This document shows positions 55,917-63,388 of a stretch of DNA of 64,000 bases, piece after piece. The stretch's first letter is position 1, and every line of letters begins with the position of its first letter. The stretch covers positions 1,178,001 through 1,242,000 of the forward strand of contig CAXXFI010000002.1 in assembly GCA_963665155.2 (NCBI GenBank), in the 5' to 3' direction. The DNA comes from UBA1141 sp963665155. GTDB lineage: Bacteria; Chloroflexota; Dehalococcoidia; Lucifugimonadales; UBA3495. The translations under genes were made by a program, and so were the position numbers. The notes below the pieces were generated by a model, which was given only the letters and a program-made list of their open reading frames with translations, was not told the DNA's origin and ran no database searches.

Positions 55917-57320
55917 ATGCCCCACCAAGAAGACATCGCGTTAATGGCTCACTTGATGCGGCGCGCCGGTTTTGGTGCCCCCCGGGAAGAGCTTGAGGCC
56001 CGTGTGACCAAGGGTTACGAAGCTACCGTGGAAGAATTGCTCCACCCCGAGGAGCTACCCCCCATTGACGAAGATATGCTCTATCGCTTTTTCCCTGGTT
56101 ACGAAGGCGCTCTGGGGCCGCCCATCAACCAAGCGGACTGGGTGTACCGGATGATAAACACGGTGCGCCCGTTGGAAGAAAAGATGGCCCTCTTCTGGCA
56201 CCAATTGTTCGCCACCGGCAACTCCAAGGTGGACAACCCACCGGAGCTAACCCAGCAAATAGTTATGTTCCGAAAGCAAGGCCTGGGCAGTTTCCGGAAC
56301 TTATTGGTGGAACTGGCCAAGTCGCCAGCGATGATCTACTGGCTGGACAACAACGGCAACCACGCCGGCGCAATCAACGAAAACTGGGGCCGGGAGTTGA
56401 TGGAACTCTTCGCCTTGGGCGTAGGGAACTACTCCGAAGAGGACATCAAAGAAGCCTCCCGCGCTTTCACCGGGTGGACCATCGCACCCAAGATACCTCG
56501 CAATCCTCTGGGCCGCTTCTACTGGAAGTTCGAATACAAGCCTGAGGACCACGACGATGGCGAAAAGACCTTTCTGGGCCATACCGGAAACTTCAACGGC
56601 GAAGACGTAATCGACATTCTGGTCGACCAAGAAGCTTCGCCCAAGTTCCTATCTCGACACCTTTATAACTTCTTCGTGGCCGATGAGCCCCAGGTGCCAG
56701 CTTGGGACATTACCCCTCCGAGAGACCCGGAAGCCATCCAGATGCTGGTGGACGCCTACAATGACTCCAACAACGACATCCGCTCCATGTTGCGGGTTTT
56801 GTTTAACTCGGACTTCTTCAAAAACGCTCGGTTCGCCAGGGTAAAAAGCCCCGCCGAATTGGTGGTTGGCACCGCTCGCATGGCTGGCAATTACAACGCT
56901 CCCAGGCCAGGGTTCAACATGCTGGCCATGGAATGTAACTGGCAGGGCCAAGAGTTGCTGAACCCGCCCAGCGTGGAAAGCTGGCACACCGGCTCCGAGT
57001 GGATTGACGGTGGCGCTTTGGTGCGGCGGGTCAACTATGCCACCAATCTCTTGGGTAATACCAGCTTGCCGGGTATTAAATTGATCGTCGAGAGGCTAAA
57101 ATCCCAGGGCAACCTTTCCCCAGCGGAGACTGTTGCTGCCTGCCTAGACATCATCGGCCCTCTGGACGTCAGCGAAGCCACCTACGGGGAATTGCTGGCC
57201 CAGGCGCAAGAGGAAGGGGAACTCCGTTGGAATACTGAAGAAGAGGCCACCAGGTCTGAGCAGAGAATCGGTATTCTGCTGGCTCTGATAGCCGCTTCCA
57301 GAGATTATCAATTCGCATAG
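55917..57320 (+). CDS. DUF1800 family protein
   Basis: The 467-residue protein starts DIALMAHLMRRAGFGAPREE, the typical opening of DUF1800, and has ALFWHQLFATGNSKVDNPPE and GRELMELFALGVGNYSEEDI (the W.REL.ELF..G...Y.E.D motif), then REASRAFTGW-type and FLGHTGNFNGEDVIDILVDQ. Enzymatic function is unknown. DUF1800 genes are nearly always next to DUF1501 genes, as here (51 bp downstream), so the two probably work together. No export signal was noticed at the N-terminus. First gene of a three-gene set with a promoter 58 bp upstream. Confidence 0.92.
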   Translation: MPHQEDIALMAHLMRRAGFGAPREELEARVTKGYEATVEELLHPEELPPIDEDMLYRFFPGYEGALGPPINQADWVYRMINTVRPLEEKMALFWHQLFATGNSKVDNPPELTQQIVMFRKQGLGSFRNLLVELAKSPAMIYWLDNNGNHAGAINENWGRELMELFALGVGNYSEEDIKEASRAFTGWTIAPKIPRNPLGRFYWKFEYKPEDHDDGEKTFLGHTGNFNGEDVIDILVDQEASPKFLSRHLYNFFVADEPQVPAWDITPPRDPEAIQMLVDAYNDSNNDIRSMLRVLFNSDFFKNARFARVKSPAELVVGTARMAGNYNAPRPGFNMLAMECNWQGQELLNPPSVESWHTGSEWIDGGALVRRVNYATNLLGNTSLPGIKLIVERLKSQGNLSPAETVAACLDIIGPLDVSEATYGELLAQAQEEGELRWNTEEEATRSEQRIGILLALIAASRDYQFA

Positions 57321-57370
57321 AAAATATTAGCGAGACATTACAATCCCACCACAGGATAGGAGAAGTTGGT

Positions 57371-58507
57371 ATGGCGACCACCAAAAAAGACCCGGTGCTG
57401 GTTATCCTTCAGCTCACCGGAGCCAACGATTACCTGAACACGGTTATCCCTTACAACGACGCGCTGTACCGGGATAACCGGCCTAAAGTGCGCATTCCCG
57501 AAGACCAGATGCTGCCCATTGACGACACGTTGGCCTTCCGGCCCAATATGGAGCCATTCAAAGCAATCTACGACGATGGCAGGATGGCTATTGTCCACGG
57601 AATCGGCTTTGAAAATTCGCCCCGTTCCCACTTCCGGGCCATGGACATCTGGCACACATGCGAGCCGGAAATAGTCGGCACCCAGGGCTGGGTTGCTAAA
57701 ATGACCCGGGACCTAGACCCCAACGGGGAAAACGTGGTCAAGACGGTCAACTTCGGCCAAGGACTGCCTAGGGCATTGGCCCTGCGGGGGACTCCCGTGA
57801 CCTCGGTTTCCAACCTGGAGACCTACGGTGTACTTTCCAGCGTGCCGGGAATCACCGCCGAGGAAGAACGGAACCAACTGCTGGACCGTTTCGCTCGAAT
57901 GTATGCGCCGGCCATAGGCACCGGGCCCACTATGGATTATTTGGGGCAGACCGGACGTGACGCCTTGAAGGGCGCCGACATTATCAAGTCGGCACCGGAA
58001 AAGTATTCCTCGACGATCGAATACGCCGACAACCCCATCGCCAAGTCTCTTAGGGACGTGGCCCGGGTGCACCTGGCAGACCTGGGAACCCAGATTTTCT
58101 ATACCGCCCACGGTCCTTTTGACACCCACTTCAACCAGCCGCCGATGCACACCAAGCTATGGACCGAAGTCTCCGGGGCCATTAGCGACTTCTTCGCCGA
58201 CCTTAAGGAGCACGATGCTGGCGAGAATTTGATAATGATGCTGTTCACCGAATTCGGACGCCGGGTGAAAGACAATGGCACCGGCACCGACCACGGCGCT
58301 GGCGGCGTTGCTTTTGTCATCGGCGACCGGGTTAAGGGCGGCATGTACGGCACATATCCTTCCCTTAAGCCCGAAGACTTGAGCCAAGGCGACCTGGCCC
58401 CCAACTACGACTTCCGGGGCTTCTACTCCAGCGTCATTGACCAGTGGATGGGCCTGGATGCTGTGCCCATCGTAGGCGGGAAATTCGAACAGATGGCCTT
58501 CGTGTAA
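57371..58507 (+). CDS. DUF1501 family protein
   Basis: The 378-residue protein begins TKKDPVLVILQLTGANDYLN followed by TVIPYNDALYRDNRPKVRIP, the usual start of DUF1501 (sulfatase/alkaline-phosphatase-like superfamily). It contains ENSPRSHFRAMDIWHTCEPE and ends with MMLFTEFGRRVKDNGTGTDH and GAGGVAFVIGDRVKGGMYGT. The TEFGR..NG..GTDHG motif is the family hallmark and resembles a metal site. It probably partners the DUF1800 protein. Function unproven. Confidence 0.93.
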   Translation: MATTKKDPVLVILQLTGANDYLNTVIPYNDALYRDNRPKVRIPEDQMLPIDDTLAFRPNMEPFKAIYDDGRMAIVHGIGFENSPRSHFRAMDIWHTCEPEIVGTQGWVAKMTRDLDPNGENVVKTVNFGQGLPRALALRGTPVTSVSNLETYGVLSSVPGITAEEERNQLLDRFARMYAPAIGTGPTMDYLGQTGRDALKGADIIKSAPEKYSSTIEYADNPIAKSLRDVARVHLADLGTQIFYTAHGPFDTHFNQPPMHTKLWTEVSGAISDFFADLKEHDAGENLIMMLFTEFGRRVKDNGTGTDHGAGGVAFVIGDRVKGGMYGTYPSLKPEDLSQGDLAPNYDFRGFYSSVIDQWMGLDAVPIVGGKFEQMAFV

Positions 58508-58589
58508 TAGCACTCAGCCATCAGCAGTCAGCTTTCAGCTCCAGTGTTATGAGCGGGCTGCGGTTTATGGGAACTTTGGAGGAACAATT

Positions 58590-59588
58590 ATGTTGACCAC
58601 CGTCGCCGCAGGGCGCGTGTTTGATTACAGCTACAACATTGGAATGTACGGTATGTCGGGGCAAGGTTTCTGGACACCCCAGGACTTCGCTTTCGGCTCC
58701 AACGGCGTAATCTACGTCATCAGCCGGGGCGTTGAGGAAATCGGACAACGAATTAGCCGCGTAACCTGGGACCACGAGTTCTTGGGGCAGTTCGGGTCCA
58801 ACGGCTCCGGCGACGGCCAATTCATCTGGCCCCGATCCCTCGACTTGGACCAAGCTGGCAATGTTTACGCCTCCGACGACTACCTGCACCGCATATCCGT
58901 CTTCGACGGCGAGGGCGGATTCCTGTCCAAATGGGGCGAGGCCGGCAGCGGCGATGGCCAACTCAACGGACCGTCGGGAATCGCCTTCGACTCCAACGAC
59001 AACCTATTCGTGGTTGACAGCCAGAACGGTCGAGTGCAGGAGTTCACCAAAGAGGGCAAGTTCCTGGGAAAGTGGGGCAAGCAGGGCACCGGCGACGGCG
59101 AGCTAAATTTGCCCTGGGGCATATGCGTGGACCATGATGACAACGTTTACGTTGCCGACTGGAGAAACAACCGGGTGCAAAAATTCACTCCCGACGGTCA
59201 GTTCCTGGTCAAATTCCAAGGCGCAGACAACGGAGTGGGCGATCTGCACGGTCCCACCGGCGTTGCGGTGGACTCGGAAGGGGACGTTTACGTAACCGAC
59301 TGGGGCAATCATCGTCTGCAGATTTACGCACCCGACGGCAAGTTCATCACCAGCCTTGTGGGGGACGCCCAGCAACCCTCACCTTGGACTCAGACCTACA
59401 TCGACGCCAACCCGGATATTATCAAAGCCCGCCGCAGGGCCGACATGGAGCCGGAATGGCGATTCCACAGGCCGGTGGCGGTGAACGTGGACAGTCAGGA
59501 CCGCATTGTCATTCTGGAGTCCTACCGGCACCGGATGCAAATCTATAACAAAGAAAAGAATTACGAAGAGCACTCCCTTAACCTTTAA
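58590..59588 (+). CDS. NHL-repeat beta-propeller protein
   Basis: The 332-residue protein has about six NHL-type blades with the recurring pattern GSGDGQF..P..L..D..GNVYASD, for example WGEAGSGDGQLNGPSGIAFD, NDNLFVVDSQNGRVQEFTKE and GVAVDSEGDVYVTDWGNHRL. Such propellers mediate protein or ligand binding; some are lyases. It is 82 bp downstream of the DUF1501 gene in the same direction and is followed by a strong terminator, so it closes that operon. GGAGGAACAATT precedes the ATG. Confidence 0.9.
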   Translation: MLTTVAAGRVFDYSYNIGMYGMSGQGFWTPQDFAFGSNGVIYVISRGVEEIGQRISRVTWDHEFLGQFGSNGSGDGQFIWPRSLDLDQAGNVYASDDYLHRISVFDGEGGFLSKWGEAGSGDGQLNGPSGIAFDSNDNLFVVDSQNGRVQEFTKEGKFLGKWGKQGTGDGELNLPWGICVDHDDNVYVADWRNNRVQKFTPDGQFLVKFQGADNGVGDLHGPTGVAVDSEGDVYVTDWGNHRLQIYAPDGKFITSLVGDAQQPSPWTQTYIDANPDIIKARRRADMEPEWRFHRPVAVNVDSQDRIVILESYRHRMQIYNKEKNYEEHSLNL

Positions 59589-59643
59589 CGGAGCTTGTGG
59601 CCGGGGCCGTGTGGCCTGTCCGGTCAGAATTACTCAGCGCTTA

Positions 59644-59675
59644 ACACACCCAGCTTTTTGCTGGGTGTGTTTTTA
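59644..59675 (+). terminator. Rho-independent terminator of the DUF1800-NHL operon
   Basis: ACACACCCAGC, a TTTTT loop, then GCTGGGTGTGT and TTTT: an 11-bp perfect stem followed by a U-tract. It lies 56 bp after the NHL gene stop. Confidence 0.93.
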
Positions 59676-59716
59676 TTGGAGACGCCGCAACCACAAGCAA
59701 TCAGAAGGAATGAGGT

Positions 59717-60178
59717 TTGAGTTTGTCTTGGCAAAACTTTCAACAAGAAGAGCCCAACCTGGCGTCATTAGGCGAAGAAACATTTGAGCGCACCGGCATG
59801 GTGATGCTGGGCACTCTGCGCAAAGACGGTTCCCCGCGCATCTCCCCAGTGGAGGTGCTTTTTACCGAGGGCCAGCTTTACTTGGGCATGATGTGGCGTT
59901 CCCAAAAAGCCTTGGACTTGCTGTGGGACCCACGCTGCACCGTACACAGCGCCACTTCCAACCGGGATGGCAGCCAGGGAGACTTCAAGGTATTCGGCAA
60001 GGCGGTCGAGGTTAACGACCTGGAAGCCCGAAGCCGGTTTTCCAACGCGGTATTTGAGAAGATAGGATTCAAGCCCGAGGAACCAGAGTTTCACCTGTTC
60101 TCAATAGATGTAGAAAGTGCCGCCCTGATCGAGTTTAGGGACGAAAAGATGACACACAAGTTTTGGCATAAAGCTTGA
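59717..60178 (+). CDS. Pyridoxamine 5'-phosphate oxidase-like flavin/F420-binding protein
   Basis: The 153-residue split-barrel protein has RTGMVMLGTLRKDGSPRISP and VEVLFTEGQLYLGMMWRSQK, then ALDLLWDPRCTVHSATSNRD and GDFKVFGKAVEV, the standard PNPOx-like strand order. It starts at a TTG (59717) preceded by AAGGAATGAGG; no ATG is well placed. Members reduce or oxidise with FMN or F420. Substrate unknown. It stands 78 bp ahead of the MBL-fold gene. Confidence 0.86.
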   Translation: MSLSWQNFQQEEPNLASLGEETFERTGMVMLGTLRKDGSPRISPVEVLFTEGQLYLGMMWRSQKALDLLWDPRCTVHSATSNRDGSQGDFKVFGKAVEVNDLEARSRFSNAVFEKIGFKPEEPEFHLFSIDVESAALIEFRDEKMTHKFWHKA

Positions 60179-60255
60179 CATAGGGGTTGACAGAAACCTT
60201 CCCCTCAAACTAATCTTGCGCCCGGTATATAGCAAAACAAAACCGGAGGGCGCAA

Positions 60256-61255
60256 ATGCCAATTTTGACCCCTTACAAAGCCACCGATGATACCTGGGTT
60301 TTACCTTCTTACCTGCCTGTTCCCGACGTCCCGGTGCCCGGCTTTGGATTCCTAGTTATCAACTCCTATCTTATAAAATCGCAACAGCCGGTACTTATAG
60401 ACACTGGCATGCCAGTGGTCAAAGACGAATTTCTGGAGAGCCTTTGGTCCTTGATCGACCCTCAAGACCTGCGTTGGATTTTCTTAACCCACGACGACGG
60501 CGACCACACCGGAGCAATCGACGATGTGATGGCGGCAGCGCCTCAGGCAAAAGTTATCACCCAATTCGTCGGCTTGACTCGCTTGGAAACCTCGCACCAC
60601 GTCGACCCGAAACGGTTTATCCTAGTCAATCCCGGCCAATCCTTCGATGTCGGCGACCGCGAGTTGGGCGTACTGCGCCCACCGGTTTTCGATTCGCCGG
60701 CCACCTCCGCTTACTTTGACCCCAAAAGCGAAATGTTGTTTACCGCCGACGCCTTTGGAGCGATTATTCCCGAAGTGGTCGAAGAGGTTGGTGACGTGCC
60801 CGCGTCAGCCTACGCGGAAGGCTTCCAAATCTTCAACCGGCTGAACCACCCCTGGGTGGCCCTAGAGGTCTGGCCGGAAAGCCATTGGCCGGGTTTCGCG
60901 CTACGCCAAGCAGACGTATTCCAGTCTTATACGGTATCATAGTATATGTAATACGTTTCAATAACCAACTGTTACTTCGATAATCGACGTTAAGAAAACG
61001 ACGGCTTGGGGAGAATCGGGGTTTCCGTCCGAGTTTCTAGTGGACCACAAGAAATTTAACGTCGCCCTGGAAGAAATACGAAAGCTGGGTCCCAAGATAA
61101 TCGGGAGTTGCCACTCACCCTTGGCAAGAGGACGCACGGAATCCCACCTTAAAGCAATGGCGGAAATACCTGTCATGGAAGGCCCAATGCCATTGCCGGA
61201 CCAAGCGGCTTTGGAAGCAATTCTCTCCCAAATTCAGGGTGGCGGCGGTCATTGA
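60256..61255 (+). pseudogene. MBL-fold metallohydrolase gene split by a 171-bp insertion
   Basis: The first part (229 codons as read) has VLIDTGMPVVKDEFLESLWS, the metal motif RWIFLTHDDGDHTGAIDDVM (HxDxDH, with Asp where classical members have the second His, reminiscent of HxExDH in flavodiiron proteins) and LFTADAFGAIIPEVVEEVGD (Asp ligand). It then enters an inserted 171-bp segment flanked by CTAG. Deleting the insert and one CTAG gives RLNHPWVALVDHKKFNVALE in frame, and the rest has KLGPKIIGSCHSPLARG with the final His. The insertion therefore interrupts an otherwise complete oxidoreductase-type MBL protein of about 275 residues. Confidence 0.85.
60866..61036. mobile_element. 171-bp non-coding insertion with CTAG target duplication
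   Basis: It is flanked by CTAG at 60862-60865 and 61037-61040. Its termini resemble each other as imperfect inverted repeats (AGGTCTGGCCGGAAAGCC and, in reverse complement, AAACTCGGACGGAAACCC). It has no long frame. Target choice matches that of IS701 elements, though its ends are not those of the IS701 copies here. Confidence 0.65.
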
Positions 61256-61300
61256 CCTAAGCTGGAACTTAAGTTCACAAGGCCTGCCGGAAATCCGGGT

Positions 61301-62014
61301 TTAACTCAGACCGTCAATAAACTCGGTAATCGCTTGATTAACCTCAGTTGGCTTTTCCGCCATAGGGAAGTGGCCGGCTTGGGAAAATTTCAGGTATTTA
61401 GACCCCGGCACTGCCTGGTGAATTTCCTGCTCGTAGTCCGGCGGCTGCAAGGGGTCGTCCACTCCCCGGATTAGCAGTAGGGGCGGCTTAAGAGACCCGA
61501 TGCGGTCCCGGACATCGAACTTGTCGATGGTGAGCAGGTCGTTGTACTGGGAGGTTGGACCCACCTTGCGGTGGCACTCGATCAACCTTTCCCGCAGTTC
61601 CGGATCGATGAACATCATAGCGTGGCGCATTGCTTCCAGCCATTTTTCCAGACCCTCCGGGGATTTAGCGGCGTCCAGGCGTAATTCCAACGTCCCTGGG
61701 GACCGTTCCTTGGCCTTCATGGCCACGGTCATAAGCACCAGACCCTTGACCTCTTCCGGGTAATCCAGCCCGTATTGCAAGGCAATGCACGCGCCCAAAG
61801 TAAACCCGCACAGCACCAAGTCCCGCTGGGCGCCGTTGGCCCAAAGCCAACCTCTAAGCCATTCCGCATAGCGGGCAATATCAGGGCATGGCTCCCCCGA
61901 CAAATGTCCCGGCAAGTTCGGGACCAAACTGCCGTGGAAACGGTCCATCTGGTGGGAGAAACCCTCGGCGCAAGCGCCCGCTCCGGGTCCATGGATAAAA
62001 ACTAGCTGGGTCAT
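61301..62014 (-). CDS. Alpha/beta hydrolase with Thr at the nucleophile position
   Basis: The 237-residue protein has TQLVFIHGPGAGACAEGFSH (HG oxyanion region), LVLCGFTLGACIALQYGLDY at the nucleophile elbow, LLLIRGVDDPLQPPDYEQEI (Asp) and LKFSQAGHFPMAEKPTEVNQ (His). The elbow reads G-F-T-L-G instead of G-x-S-x-G, so the usual Ser is replaced by Thr (ACC). The catalytic Asp and His are in place. It may be a weak hydrolase, a lyase-like or non-catalytic member. The gene is complete. Confidence 0.85.
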   Translation of the reverse strand: MTQLVFIHGPGAGACAEGFSHQMDRFHGSLVPNLPGHLSGEPCPDIARYAEWLRGWLWANGAQRDLVLCGFTLGACIALQYGLDYPEEVKGLVLMTVAMKAKERSPGTLELRLDAAKSPEGLEKWLEAMRHAMMFIDPELRERLIECHRKVGPTSQYNDLLTIDKFDVRDRIGSLKPPLLLIRGVDDPLQPPDYEQEIHQAVPGSKYLKFSQAGHFPMAEKPTEVNQAITEFIDGLS

Positions 62015-62073
62015 GTATTTACCCCTTTTTATGAGTTGCAGCAGATTTGGAGCTGGCTGGGCTTAACGGGCGG

Positions 62074-62109
62074 AAATCCCCCTAAATCCCCCTTTACGAA
62101 AGGGGACTT
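62074..62109. repeat. CCCCCTTT-family repeat
   Basis: AAATCCCCCTAAATCCCCCT followed by TTACGAAAGGGGACTT, in the intergenic region upstream of the alpha/beta hydrolase gene. Confidence 0.6.
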
Positions 62110-62180
62110 GATTACTGGGTCCAAAATTATCGTTCTGAAAAAATGAACTTAGAGCTCGCTTTGATCGAAGGGAGCTATTG

Positions 62181-62218
62181 CCCCCCTTTCATAGAGGGGG
62201 GTTGGTGGAAATTCCCCC
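62181..62218. repeat. CCCCCTTT-family repeat
   Basis: CCCCCCTTTCATAGAGGGGG followed by GTTGGTGGAAATTCCCCC. Second unit within about 100 bp, in the convergent/divergent gap before the LLM gene. Confidence 0.6.
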
Positions 62219-62260
62219 GCTCTCCACTCAAATCATTGGATATTCCAACCGCCCCACCGC

Positions 62261-63247
62261 CTACAGAAAATGCGGCAGCACTTCCTCTACCAGTCGCCGG
62301 AACTGGGCTTTCTGGTCCCAGGACGGGATCCGCAGTAGAATGTCGGTGGCGCCGACGCCTACAAACGTTTGTAGGCGTTGGATGCACTGCTCAGGCGAGC
62401 CCAAAGCTACCCAGTTTTCCACCACTTCCCTTTTGTAGTCTACTGAATAGTACTGGTCCAAGTAGGTCTTGGACTCCTGGAACGCCGCCTCCTGGTCATC
62501 GTTTATGTTTATATTGTAGTAGAGGGATGAGGGCAGTCCTTCAAAGCTACGGTCGTAATCCCCGGCATACCCATGCACCCTCTTGAGTAGCTCCCCGAAC
62601 TGGTCCGCCGGATTGGCCGTGGTCATGAAACCGTCTCCCATCCGGGCCACCCGGCGCAAAGATCGCTCGATGATGTGGGGCTTTCCCGTCGCCAAACGCG
62701 GGTTGCTTATGACCCAGATGGGCGGTGGGTTTTGCACCGGCTTCGGCTCGATGAACGCGTTTTTCAAAGTGTGGTACTGTCCCTCGTAGTCGACCCTGTC
62801 CTCGGTCCATAGCTTGCGCAGGATTTCGATATTCTCCTCCATGCGCAACGCTCGATCGAAGCCCTTTATGCCCATGTTGGTGTACTCGGTCCTATGCTCC
62901 TGCTCGCCGATGCTGCCGCCCATGCACGCGCCTAAAATCATTCGGCCATCCGAAAGCAAGTCCATGCTGGCCCATTGGTAGGCCAAGGTGATGGGCTCCC
63001 GAGAAGGGAAGCTGGCCATGCAGGCGACACCAATCTTGACACGCTTGGTCCTAGCAGCGATGGCCGACATCAGGGTTATCGACTCCATGCGGGGCTTGGC
63101 CATTATCGAGTCCCCGACCCAAACGTGGTCGAAAGCGCCGGAAGCCTCGGCTAGTTCGGCCATCTCCAGGATTTCGCTGGGCTGAGTCAACCCCAGCAGC
63201 ACGCCCCGGTTGGACAGGGTCAAGCCGAATTTCACTTTTTGGACCAT
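62261..63247 (-). CDS. Luciferase-like (LLM class) flavin-dependent oxidoreductase
   Basis: The 328-residue protein has VKFGLTLSNRGVLLGLTQPS, AELAEASGAFDHVWVGDSIM, VKIGVACMASFPSREPITLA and YQWASMDLLSDGRMILGACM, the strand motifs of the luciferase-like TIM barrel. A second half contains NPPPIWVISNPRLATGKPHI. It is only distantly similar to the family member at 48633, so the two probably use different substrates. FMN or F420 cofactor. The C-terminal coding sequence contains a perfect 24-bp palindrome. Confidence 0.92.
   Translation of the reverse strand: MVQKVKFGLTLSNRGVLLGLTQPSEILEMAELAEASGAFDHVWVGDSIMAKPRMESITLMSAIAARTKRVKIGVACMASFPSREPITLAYQWASMDLLSDGRMILGACMGGSIGEQEHRTEYTNMGIKGFDRALRMEENIEILRKLWTEDRVDYEGQYHTLKNAFIEPKPVQNPPPIWVISNPRLATGKPHIIERSLRRVARMGDGFMTTANPADQFGELLKRVHGYAGDYDRSFEGLPSSLYYNININDDQEAAFQESKTYLDQYYSVDYKREVVENWVALGSPEQCIQRLQTFVGVGATDILLRIPSWDQKAQFRRLVEEVLPHFL
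62355..62378. repeat. Perfect 24-bp palindrome inside the LLM gene
   Basis: ACGCCTACAAAC immediately followed by its reverse complement GTTTGTAGGCGT. It encodes part of CIQRLQTFVGVGATD near the C-terminus. Confidence 0.8.
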
Positions 63248-63257
63248 GGGCCTCCTA

Positions 63258-63374
63258 TTTAACCGCAGAGAATGTTGTTCCTCGAGAGAACGGCTTTACC
63301 GCAGAGTGCGCGGAGGTCGCAGAGAAGATATTTTGATTAATCTCGGCGCTCTTTGCGTGCTCTGCGGTGAATAT
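63258..63374. repeat. ACCGCAGAG-type dispersed repeat (copy 3, extended)
   Basis: TAACCGCAGAGAATG, then TTTACCGCAGAGTGCGCGGAG and finally AATCTCGGCGCTCTTTGCGT and CTCTGCGGTGAATA. It lies between the LLM and amidohydrolase genes and shares blocks with the copies at 44358 and 46570. Confidence 0.7.
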
Positions 63375-63388
63375 TTCGTGTCGTAAGA

